This document shows positions 14,694 to 22,441 of a DNA stretch of 64,000 nucleotides, piece after piece. The notes under the pieces were generated by a model. It was not told the origin of the DNA. It ran no database searches and was given only the letters and a program-made list of their open reading frames with translations. The DNA is from Pseudomonadota bacterium (GTDB lineage Bacteria > Desulfobacterota > Desulfobulbia > Desulfobulbales > Desulfocapsaceae), in contig JAHJLI010000084.1 of assembly GCA_018821785.1 (NCBI GenBank), positions 27,461 to 91,460 on the forward strand, given 5' to 3'. A program made the position numbers and the translations under genes. Each line of letters starts with the position of its first letter. The first letter of the stretch is position 1.

Positions 14694-16905
14694 TCACCTG
14701 CTCCATTACAAGATATTTTTTTAAGAAATTTATAGTGATAGCCGTGCCACCGGTGGCACTTCCGGCGATTGTAAGTTCAGCCATGATCTTTTTCGCCCTG
14801 AGCCCCATGATCCTGAGGCCCATCCCGTTTGATTTTTCCGACTCGTCGAACCCGATGCCGTCATCAGTAATCGAAAGACGGTACTTACCATCTTCTTGGG
14901 ACAAACTGACAATGATATTGGAAGCGCGGCCATGCTTCACTGCGTTATGGACCGCCTCATGGGTTATGTAATAGAGATGGGTGGCAATAGCGTTGTCATG
15001 AAAAACAACAGGACAGCTACACTCGAACCGGCAGGAAACGCCGAAGACGTCGCTCACGTTGCGAGCCAGGTCCTCGATCGAGGCACTGAAACCATGGGCA
15101 GCCAGATTTACCGGACAGAGCCCGCGGGCAAGGCTTCTGGTCTTCTGAATTGCATCGCCCACCAGGCTCCGGATCTTTTCCGCCAGCATGAACTCATCAA
15201 TGTGTTTTTCTTCGAGTTTGCGTTTCAAAACCTGGCCCAGCACCTCAATACCGATAAGATGCGGACAGAGGTCGTCATGCAGATCGAGACCGATGCGCAA
15301 CCGCTCTTTCTCACTGATATCCATAATCTCTTTTTCCAGCCTCTGGGCCTCGGTTACATCCTCGATGGTGGCGAGAATACAGGCCTCGCCCCAGAGTTCG
15401 ATGATCTCCGCGGAGAGGATGCCGGTCCGTATCGTGTCGGCTCTGGTCATGAATTCGATCGGAACCCGGCGCAGGCTGCCCTTTTCCTCTTGGTTTTGCA
15501 ATAGAGAACGGATCTCCTCCCCATCCGGGAGGAATCTGAACTCGGTCACTCGCCGGTCGATCAGCTCGTCGTTGCTGTAGCCGGTCATGTGCAGCATACT
15601 TTCGTTGACATTGATGAACCGCAGGTCAGTCATGGTGGCGATAAAGATACCACTCGGGCTGGAGCGAAAGGCCTTGGAAAACATCTCTTCGGAACCGCGA
15701 AGGGCATCCTCGGCCTGCTTTCGTTCCTGGATTTCTTTCCGTAGATTGGTGCTGTAGGCTTCCAGTTTCGCCATGAAACCATTGAAGTAGGATGCCATGC
15801 CACCTATCTCATCCTTAGCCTTCCAGTCCATGCGCACCGAAAAATCACCGGTTGCGCCAATACCGAATTTTGCCTGCAATTCCTTGAGAGGACTGGTGAT
15901 CGATGAGCTGATCCGCAGGGTAATCGGCAGAAAGATAAACAGAGAAAGAAAGACCCCGAAAAACATCAATCCCCGGAAGGTTCTCAGTGGCTGGTAGAAC
16001 TCATCCAGATAGCTGCTGGAGGCGACGATCCAGCCGATTTCAGGGATTGAATTGAAGATTACCAGTTTCTCCCGGGGGGAAGATTCATCCGGATTCTGCC
16101 ATGGATAGATGATCTTGCCGTTCAGCATCGCGCACATTTCTGCAATGAAATGCCTGCCGTGGGCATCGGCCTCATCGAGGATGTTTTTACCCTCGAGTTT
16201 TGGATGGATGATCAGGTCTCCTTTTGGGTTGATCACATACGAATATCCGGTTTTGCCGAAACGCAGCGACAGAATAGAGTCACGGAAGTCGTTGACGTTT
16301 ACCAGTTCGCTGAATTCCTCACGGTAGGAAGAGGCGGAGATGATCCAGTCCCATGGCGGGAAATAGGTCATATGCAGGGCCTTTGAACGTTCCCGTTGTT
16401 CGCCGGGATTTTTCCATTCATATTCGACATACCCTTCTTTGCGGATCTTCTGTTCCTGGGCAAAAAGATGCTCGGAAATATTGACCCCGCGAAGCCCCTC
16501 TTTCGGATGTACCTGCAGGACTCCCTGACTGTCCATGCAGTAGATGTAGCCGGAAGTGCCTATCTTCTGGGCAAGCAAGATCTCCGTGGCGCGTTGTTTT
16601 GCTTCGTCTTCGGAGATGAAACCTGCTTGGTACTGGGCATAACAATATTCGACGATTTCGCGATTTCTTTCGACCACCGCCCGCAGATAATTTTTCACCG
16701 AGACCGTGGCCGAGGTCTTGACCATGTTGAGGATCGTTGTGGTCGAGGTCTTCAGTTCATTTTCTATATTGGTCTCGATGGTTGTCCGCATGAAAGTATA
16801 AATGGCAAGGCTACCGAGGAGGACTGCCACAACGAATCCGCCGAAATAACTGTAGAATAGCTTGAATAGGATGGGCTGATCGGCGAGGGTCTTTCTGATA
16901 TTCAT
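14686..16905 (-). CDS. Sensor histidine kinase: double Cache, HAMP, PAS, HisKA_3, HATPase
   Basis: Membrane kinase of about 739 residues. A first membrane helix (FGGFVVAVLLGSLAIYTFM) is followed by a periplasmic dCache ligand-binding region with two related modules (IGTSGYIYCMDSQGVLQVHP and FGKTGYSYVINPKGDLIIHP), a second helix (LMFFGVFLSLFIFLPITL), HAMP, a PAS domain (FRSSPSGIFIATMTDLRFINVNES), the HisKA_3 phosphoacceptor in LDLHDDLCPHLIG and an ATPase domain (HEAVHNAVKHG, DDGIGFD, GMGLRIMGLRA). dCache kinases sense small molecules such as carboxylates or amino acids. The start is uncertain: ATG 16905 begins a natural N-terminus (MNIRKTLADQP) but lacks a clear Shine-Dalgarno; in-frame starts exist at 16962 and 17022. 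Confidence 0.92.
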   Translation of the reverse strand: MNIRKTLADQPILFKLFYSYFGGFVVAVLLGSLAIYTFMRTTIETNIENELKTSTTTILNMVKTSATVSVKNYLRAVVERNREIVEYCYAQYQAGFISEDEAKQRATEILLAQKIGTSGYIYCMDSQGVLQVHPKEGLRGVNISEHLFAQEQKIRKEGYVEYEWKNPGEQRERSKALHMTYFPPWDWIISASSYREEFSELVNVNDFRDSILSLRFGKTGYSYVINPKGDLIIHPKLEGKNILDEADAHGRHFIAEMCAMLNGKIIYPWQNPDESSPREKLVIFNSIPEIGWIVASSSYLDEFYQPLRTFRGLMFFGVFLSLFIFLPITLRISSSITSPLKELQAKFGIGATGDFSVRMDWKAKDEIGGMASYFNGFMAKLEAYSTNLRKEIQERKQAEDALRGSEEMFSKAFRSSPSGIFIATMTDLRFINVNESMLHMTGYSNDELIDRRVTEFRFLPDGEEIRSLLQNQEEKGSLRRVPIEFMTRADTIRTGILSAEIIELWGEACILATIEDVTEAQRLEKEIMDISEKERLRIGLDLHDDLCPHLIGIEVLGQVLKRKLEEKHIDEFMLAEKIRSLVGDAIQKTRSLARGLCPVNLAAHGFSASIEDLARNVSDVFGVSCRFECSCPVVFHDNAIATHLYYITHEAVHNAVKHGRASNIIVSLSQEDGKYRLSITDDGIGFDESEKSNGMGLRIMGLRAKKIMAELTIAGSATGGTAITINFLKKYLVMEQVNG

Positions 16906-17042
16906 GGAGCTAGCACCGTATAAAGAAAGAACAGTCGGTAAATCGAGGCTGCTGGACACCATAGCGGAGGCAATCTCCCCACTATTCCGCCTTAGTGTTG
17001 TATAAAGGATGCAGGTGTGCAAATATCATAATAGACCGACTA

Positions 17043-18080
17043 TTATTTAACCAACACCACCCCCGCAGCCTGCAACTGGTCGACAATCTCGGCATGGAGA
17101 GGAACGCCTGCCTTTATATTGACTCCCCGCGCTGCCCAGCCGCGCTGGCCTGGCCAGGTGAAGGGACCAGTCTCAGCCGCCACTCCGCCCAGATAGGTCA
17201 GATAATCATTAACCCGGTCGGCTAGAACCTCGCGGCCGCCAAAGGCCGCAGGATTGAGAGCGAGAAAGAGCTTGCAGGAGTCGGGATCGATGCCGCTGCG
17301 ATCCCCGGCCTCGATCTCATTGCCAAAGGCACCACCGGCGAGAGCGGCGGTGAGCAATTCCAGCATAAGAGCAAGCCCCGCCCCCTTATGCTCTCCAAAG
17401 GGCAGAACCGCACCGCCAAGAATTGCCTTGGCGTCGCTGCTCGGTTTGCCTTCAGCATCGATGCCCCAACCTGTGGGAATCACCCGTCCCTCTCGTAGAC
17501 AGGTGCCGACCTTGCCAACCGCGGCCTGACTCATCGCCATATCGAGCACCACAGGGTCCTCGCCCTCGCCGCGCGGGATGGCGATGGCCAGGGGATTGTT
17601 GCCGATAACCCGGCCTTTTGCCCCCCATACCGCCATGCAGGGCATACCGTTGGTGGTGCAGATGCCGACCATGCCCGCTCTCGCCGCCCTGGCCGCATAG
17701 GCTTGAGCCCGGCCCCAGTGGCTGGTGTGGATTGAAAGGCAGACGCCCACGCCGAACTGTCCGGCCCGTTCGATTGCCCGGTCCATAGCCTGGCAGGCGA
17801 CAAAGCGGCCGGGGCCATTGTCGCCATCCATGAAGCAGGTAGCGCCGAATTCGCGTATCAGTTTGATATTCGGAACAGCCTTCACCCTGCCATCCCGAAG
17901 AGCCTGAAGCAACCCCGGAAGCATGCGCACCCCGTGCGACGGAACACCCTGCAGGTCGGCCTCGACCATGACGTTTGCTTCCTGTTCGGCCATTTCGACT
18001 GGGACGCCATGGGCGGTTAGCGCACCGGCGATTGCGCGACACAGCCCGACAAAGGGAATGCGGATCTCATTCTGCAGCAT
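17043..18080 (-). CDS. Ldh2/MDH2-family NAD(P)-dependent 2-hydroxyacid dehydrogenase (malate/L-lactate/sulfolactate type)
   Basis: A 345-residue member of the Ldh_2 family, unrelated to classical lactate dehydrogenase. Marks: DLQGVPSHGVRMLP with the catalytic-region His, SIHTSHWGRAQAYAARAARAGMVGICTTNG, IGNNPLAIAIP, VLDMAMSQAAVGKV and LPFGEHKGAGLALMLELL. The family oxidises 2-hydroxyacids such as malate, lactate, ureidoglycolate or (R)-sulfolactate to 2-oxoacids. The ATG at 18080 has GGAGG 5 bases upstream; an in-frame GTG at 18098 would place that site inside the gene. It follows the acyl-CoA ligase gene by 20 bases. The substrate cannot be told from sequence. Confidence 0.9.
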   Translation of the reverse strand: MLQNEIRIPFVGLCRAIAGALTAHGVPVEMAEQEANVMVEADLQGVPSHGVRMLPGLLQALRDGRVKAVPNIKLIREFGATCFMDGDNGPGRFVACQAMDRAIERAGQFGVGVCLSIHTSHWGRAQAYAARAARAGMVGICTTNGMPCMAVWGAKGRVIGNNPLAIAIPRGEGEDPVVLDMAMSQAAVGKVGTCLREGRVIPTGWGIDAEGKPSSDAKAILGGAVLPFGEHKGAGLALMLELLTAALAGGAFGNEIEAGDRSGIDPDSCKLFLALNPAAFGGREVLADRVNDYLTYLGGVAAETGPFTWPGQRGWAARGVNIKAGVPLHAEIVDQLQAAGVVLVK

Positions 18081-18100
18081 CGGTTCCTCCTTAGTCACAA

Positions 18101-19747
18101 CTATTTGTAGTCCGCCCTGATATCCTTCTTGCTGATTTTTCCGACCGAGGTTTTCGGGATCTCATTATTGAATACGATTTTTGTCGGCACCCCATACTTC
18201 GGCAACAAGCCGCGCTCGACAAATGTCATGCAGAACTCCTGAATGTCAGCGGCCGAGACCTTGTCCCGATAGCTTGTCTTCAGGACCACCATGGCCAGGG
18301 GCCGCTCACCCCATTTTTCGTCGGCAATCCCAACCACGGCAACCTCACTTACCGCTTCATGTTGGCTGATAATGTCTTCAATCTCAAGAGATGAGAGCCA
18401 TTCACCGCCGGTTTTGATCACATCCTTCAGCCGGTCGGTAATCTTCAGATACCCTTCCTGGTCAATAACCCCGATGTCCCCGGTGTGCAGCCAACCGTCC
18501 GCCCAGAGCTCTTCGCTCTTTTGCCCGTCCTTGACATACCCCTGGGTCAGCCATGGCGCACGGGTTACCACCTCGCCTGCCGTTTGTCCGTCATGGGCCA
18601 CCGGGTTGCCATACAGATCGACGATTTCCAGCTGGACATAGGGTACCGGGAGTCCGGTTTTACAGCGGATCTCCACCTGCTCATCCTCGCCCCATTCGAG
18701 CATGTGCGGTTTAATATTAGCAAGGCTGAGAATCGGACAGGTTTCCGACATGCCGTAGCCGGTGTACAGGTTGATACCGTTCTTCAGAGCCTCCCGGCAG
18801 AGGCCTTTTGATAGGGCGGAACCACCGATGATGACCTTCCAGCCCCTGAGATCGAGGCTCTTTATCGACGGACTGGTGACCAGCATGTTCATGATGGTCG
18901 GCACGCAGTGGGAAAAGGTGACCTTTTCACCGACGATGAGTTTTAGCAGCATCTCAGGTTCATACCTGCCGGGATAGACCTGTCTTGCCCCGAGAAGAGT
19001 CATCAGGTAGGGCATTCCCCAGGCGTGAACATGGAACATCGGTGTCATCGGCATATAGACATCAGCCGAGGTGACATTGGCCTGGGATGCATAGGCACAG
19101 AGGCCGGACATGACTCCATAGGTGTGCAGGACGATCTGTCGATGACTGAAAAACACTCCCTTAGGCAACCCGGTTGTGCCGGTGGTGTAAAAGGTGGTGG
19201 CCATGGTGTTTTCGTCAAAATCGGGGAATTCATATTCAGGCGAGGCCTTTTCCATCAATGCCTCATATTCGCCGCTGAACCCGAGGGGGCCGACCGGTGC
19301 CGCCTTTTTGTCGGTTAAAAGGATGACCTTTCTCACCGTCTCGAAGCGGTCCTTCACTGATTCCAGGAGAGGCACGAAATCCTCATTAACGAGGATCACA
19401 TGGTCTTCGGCGTGGTTGATGGTATAAATGAGCTGCTCGGCCGTAAGCCGGATGTTGATGGTATGGAGCACGGCCCCCATCATCGGTACGGCAAAAAAAC
19501 ATTCCAGGTAGCGGTTCGAATCCCAGTCCATGACGGCAACGGTGTCACCGGGTTTGACACCCTGATCCCGGAGCATGGAAGCCAGCTGCCCAACCCGTTT
19601 GCCAAAGGTTTTGTAGTCGTACCGGGAAATGTCCCGATAGATGATTTCCTGGTCGGGAGAATAGATCAGGGGGGTGGACAGCATCTGTTTAATGAGCAGA
19701 GGGTAACTGTAGGCACTTTTGGTGGGGGTGATGAGTCTGGTCGTCAT
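18101..19747 (-). CDS. Acyl-CoA synthetase (AMP-forming fatty/medium-chain acyl-CoA ligase)
   Basis: A 548-residue adenylate-forming enzyme that activates a carboxylic acid to its CoA thioester with ATP. Motifs in order: TTFYTTGTTGLPKG (phosphate loop), MFHVHAWGMPY, GYGMSETCPI, DGWLHTGDIG, DRLKDVIKTGGEWLSSLEIE and the C-terminal catalytic lysine in PKTSVGKISKKD. It resembles long/medium-chain fatty-acyl-CoA ligases. GGAG lies 5 bases before the ATG at 19747; the frame stays open far upstream (to 20164) but that part overlaps the permease gene on the same strand and is not coding. It lies between the permease and the dehydrogenase in one apparent operon. Confidence 0.93.
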   Translation of the reverse strand: MTTRLITPTKSAYSYPLLIKQMLSTPLIYSPDQEIIYRDISRYDYKTFGKRVGQLASMLRDQGVKPGDTVAVMDWDSNRYLECFFAVPMMGAVLHTINIRLTAEQLIYTINHAEDHVILVNEDFVPLLESVKDRFETVRKVILLTDKKAAPVGPLGFSGEYEALMEKASPEYEFPDFDENTMATTFYTTGTTGLPKGVFFSHRQIVLHTYGVMSGLCAYASQANVTSADVYMPMTPMFHVHAWGMPYLMTLLGARQVYPGRYEPEMLLKLIVGEKVTFSHCVPTIMNMLVTSPSIKSLDLRGWKVIIGGSALSKGLCREALKNGINLYTGYGMSETCPILSLANIKPHMLEWGEDEQVEIRCKTGLPVPYVQLEIVDLYGNPVAHDGQTAGEVVTRAPWLTQGYVKDGQKSEELWADGWLHTGDIGVIDQEGYLKITDRLKDVIKTGGEWLSSLEIEDIISQHEAVSEVAVVGIADEKWGERPLAMVVLKTSYRDKVSAADIQEFCMTFVERGLLPKYGVPTKIVFNNEIPKTSVGKISKKDIRADYK

Positions 19748-19851
19748 GATGTCTCCTTTGAAGCCCTTTGTGAAGAACTCCCGGCCTGCTTTTTGCCTGG
19801 AATTCTTCATAAAGGAGTTTTTCCCGTTTATCGGGGTTAAAGAACGGCCCC

Positions 19852-21234
19852 TTACGATTCCTGTGGATCGAGAACTGTTACCAGTTGCGTCACCGGCGTC
19901 GGTAGTGGGCTTTCGACTTTTTGCACCAGCAGCAGAACGTAGAGAGCGATACCCACGCCCAGGCCCCAGGCCGGCCCGAATTTGGCAATAACCATACCGA
20001 CAAAAAAAGCATAGCCTTGGGCAGCGGGTGTTTTGACCATGGAAATGGCAACATACGCACAGGCGAATCCTGTGAGAATCAGGGTAATCGAGAGAGCCAC
20101 GGCCAAAAGCGGTTTCATGAATGTCACCACCGGCACCAGGAAGACGAGGATAAAGGCCGGCCAATACCAGTTGAAGAGGCCTGTATAAAAAGAATCCATG
20201 TTATTACGACCGGATTTATAACGTTCCGTCAAGAACACATGCACACCCGTCCAGATTGGCCCGTGCAGGGGAATAAACGGACCACCTGTCAGGAGATGAC
20301 CGATATTACGTACAAAAAGGATAACATGACTGCGGGTGGTGTCAACCTCAATTTTTTCATCTCGGCGGACCTTTCCGGCCTGCGCAAGCAGAGTGTCACC
20401 AAGAATCAGGTCGCCAAAGACAAAGATATAGACCATCACAGCCAAAGGAAAGGCTTTGAGATAGACATCCAGGCCGGGCCAGCCGATCGAAAAGGGAGAA
20501 ACGGCCTTAATATAGGCGCCGATCTGGGGAATATGCCAGCCCATTTTGATATCAAAAGTGATCTCCCCGGAAAGCGTTCCAACAACAGCCGCCACCAGAA
20601 ACCCTACGAGCAGTGCCATGGAACCAAGCAGATTAAGGAGCTTGCTGTTCTTTCTAGCCTTGGTATACCAGACTGAAAACATGAGCAGGAAAACCACGGC
20701 CCAGACTATCGGCAGGGTTATGGGCAGTTTATCCAGGCGGCCGAATTCGGTAGTAAAGGCAGCGATGGCCCCACCGAAAATGATGGCCGCCCGAAGTTCT
20801 ACCGGCACCCATTGGAAAAAACGTTTGCTGAGGCCGGTGACCGCAAAAAAGAGAAAGATGGCCGAGACGCAGACAGTCACTGCCATCATCGCCTGGATGG
20901 CCTGAACACCCGGTGCAAATGCCCCGAGAAAGGTCATTACCAGCGGCAGGGCAGGAGTGATCCACCCGGGCGCGTAGGGTTCACCAAAGATCACCGTCGG
21001 CACGACCCAGACCCAGAACAGCTGGATAAGAACCACCGCCCAGGCCACCTCAAACGGCACCTGGAAATATTTCATGGTAAGACCTGCCACAACACCGGCG
21101 GTAGCCGTTGTCATCAGACCGCCCTGAATGATTTCCGGAAGCGAGAAGTCCACGTGAATCCCTGGAATGCGGGTAGTAAACTTGCCCCAGTGGATACCCG
21201 GCTGCCGTTCCCCTTCTGGTCTTTTCATTGCCAT
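19852..21234 (-). CDS. Polytopic membrane permease, possibly NCS2/SLC23-like
   Basis: A 460-residue protein with about 11-12 hydrophobic segments, no signal peptide and a basic N-terminus (MAMKRPEGERQPG). The pattern of short helices and loops such as GEPYAPGWITPALPLVMTF, RAAIIFGGAIAAFTTEFG and FGDLILGDTLLAQAGKV recalls the nucleobase/ascorbate (NCS2) fold, but I do not recognise a precise subfamily. As first gene before an acyl-CoA ligase and a hydroxyacid dehydrogenase, an organic-acid uptake role is more likely than a nucleobase (inference). An AAGGAGAAAA stretch precedes the ATG. Confidence 0.7.
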   Translation of the reverse strand: MAMKRPEGERQPGIHWGKFTTRIPGIHVDFSLPEIIQGGLMTTATAGVVAGLTMKYFQVPFEVAWAVVLIQLFWVWVVPTVIFGEPYAPGWITPALPLVMTFLGAFAPGVQAIQAMMAVTVCVSAIFLFFAVTGLSKRFFQWVPVELRAAIIFGGAIAAFTTEFGRLDKLPITLPIVWAVVFLLMFSVWYTKARKNSKLLNLLGSMALLVGFLVAAVVGTLSGEITFDIKMGWHIPQIGAYIKAVSPFSIGWPGLDVYLKAFPLAVMVYIFVFGDLILGDTLLAQAGKVRRDEKIEVDTTRSHVILFVRNIGHLLTGGPFIPLHGPIWTGVHVFLTERYKSGRNNMDSFYTGLFNWYWPAFILVFLVPVVTFMKPLLAVALSITLILTGFACAYVAISMVKTPAAQGYAFFVGMVIAKFGPAWGLGVGIALYVLLLVQKVESPLPTPVTQLVTVLDPQES

Positions 21235-21785
21235 TTTTTTCTCCTTTGTTGGTCTTTTGTTGAGCAGCCGGCAGACTGGCTCACCAATCCGCCGGCCGAT
21301 ATGAATTTCTTACAAGGACTATCTTGCAGGAATTCGTCATCCCATGAGAAAACAGAGAAAAAGCTCTTCTTGGTCAATCAGTAAAGATTTGGAAAAACCC
21401 TGAACAAGAGATTTAGGCTATCTGAGCAAGGAAAAAAATCGGCGAAACACCTATAGTGGTGTATGCGAACACCGCATACCTCTGTCGGCAAATCGACTAC
21501 AGAAGATAGTATGGTGAGGAATGTTGATTGTCGTATTATCAGGCATAATGCCTGATCATATTGTGGCCAATCAGGGCAAACAACCTGAGCCTGAAATCTA
21601 GCTGGGCCCAGGTTTGGGCGAACAGCAGAAAGGTTAATTATTGGCCGGTTTAAAAAGATGAGACCTTTGTTGAGGCAATCTCAACAAAAACTATCCCCGG
21701 ATTTTGTTGCAATTTCGTCGTTTAGGTATCTGGGAGATCCCTTTTATCTTCAAACCAAAAAAAACAAGTCAAGGGGATCGTCAGG
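21235..21785. other. Intergenic region with several palindromes
   Basis: About 550 AT-richer bases with no gene. It holds four inverted repeats: GTATGCG/CGCATAC (21461-21479); a perfect 19-base palindrome ATCAGGCATAATGCCTGAT (21538-21556); an imperfect 10-pair hairpin AACCTGAGCC/GGCCCAGGTT (21582-21614); and TTTGTTGAG/CTCAACAAA (21666-21688), which lies about 100 bases past the HEPN gene and may end that transcript. The first three lie 230-380 bases upstream of the permease start and may be regulatory. Confidence 0.5.
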
Positions 21786-22158
21786 TTACTGCAGATCCTG
21801 AGTTATTTTTCTCACTGTTTCAAGGAGTGGAGGAATTTTACGTTTGCAGGTGTAAAAAACAGTTTCCGCATTAAGATCCGCATAATGGTGGGTGATGATA
21901 TCACGCATACCCATAGCTTTTTTCCAATCGACTTCAGGATATTGGGGGAAGTAGCGTTCCTCCGGTGATTTTTTCGAGATTTTTCAGCGACTCTCCTATA
22001 ACGATCAGCATCATGCAGATGGAGTCCAATTTTTCGACTCCGGCCGGACTATCGGTGAAGTCCGATGCTTGGTGTATCACCTGGAAACGGTTGCCGATCT
22101 TGATTGCGGCCCCTTCTATCTGCCGCAAGACTTCCAAGCAGAGTTCCCGGTCATACAT
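21786..22158 (-). pseudogene. HEPN-domain (DUF86) ribonuclease-like toxin gene with a homopolymer frameshift
   Basis: The start codon gives MYDRELCLEVLRQIEGAAI and runs to VIGESLKNLEK, as in DUF86/HEPN proteins, but the frame then ends after 74 residues. If one base is removed from the run of six A (minus strand; 21969-21974 as T), the frame continues KSPEERYFPQYPEVDWKK, then MRDIITHHYADLN, which contains the HEPN catalytic R-x4-6-H motif (Arg-Asp-Ile-Ile-Thr-His), and ends at TAA 21786-21788 with 123 residues, the normal length. The gene is thus whole apart from one extra A. Inactivation, phase variation, programmed slippage or a sequencing error are all possible. It overlaps the MNT gene by 8 bases, the usual arrangement of MNT/HEPN toxin-antitoxin pairs. 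Confidence 0.8.
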
Positions 22159-22441
22159 ACACCGCCTCCTCGTCGATTCTCTTTTTGAGGAAATGGTTCA
22201 TATTGTCTCTATAGGTAACAATATCAACCGGACGATGAAGTCTTTCCTCTAACTCTTCCTTTATTCCTACGAGCATGAACAGGTCGGGTTCCCGGATTCG
22301 AAGTACAATATCCACATCACTTTCCTCATGCGCCTCACCCCGTGCTGTCGAACCAAAAATACCGATTGTCATGATGCCGTAATAATTGGCACGTTCATTT
22401 TTGTAATTACGCAGAATATCAATGATTTCCTCTTTTTTCAT
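22151..22441 (-). CDS. MNT-type minimal nucleotidyltransferase (antitoxin partner of HEPN)
   Basis: A 96-residue protein with the minimal nucleotidyltransferase signature GSTARGEAHEESDVDIVL (GSxARG ... SDxD) around residues 31-48. MNT antitoxins inactivate HEPN RNases by adding AMP to a conserved tyrosine; the HEPN partner follows with an 8-base overlap. Its ATG overlaps the stop of the upstream primase-helicase gene by one base (TAATG), so all three are translated together. This link to a defence-like gene is the notable part. Confidence 0.88.
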   Translation of the reverse strand: MKKEEIIDILRNYKNERANYYGIMTIGIFGSTARGEAHEESDVDIVLRIREPDLFMLVGIKEELEERLHRPVDIVTYRDNMNHFLKKRIDEEAVYV

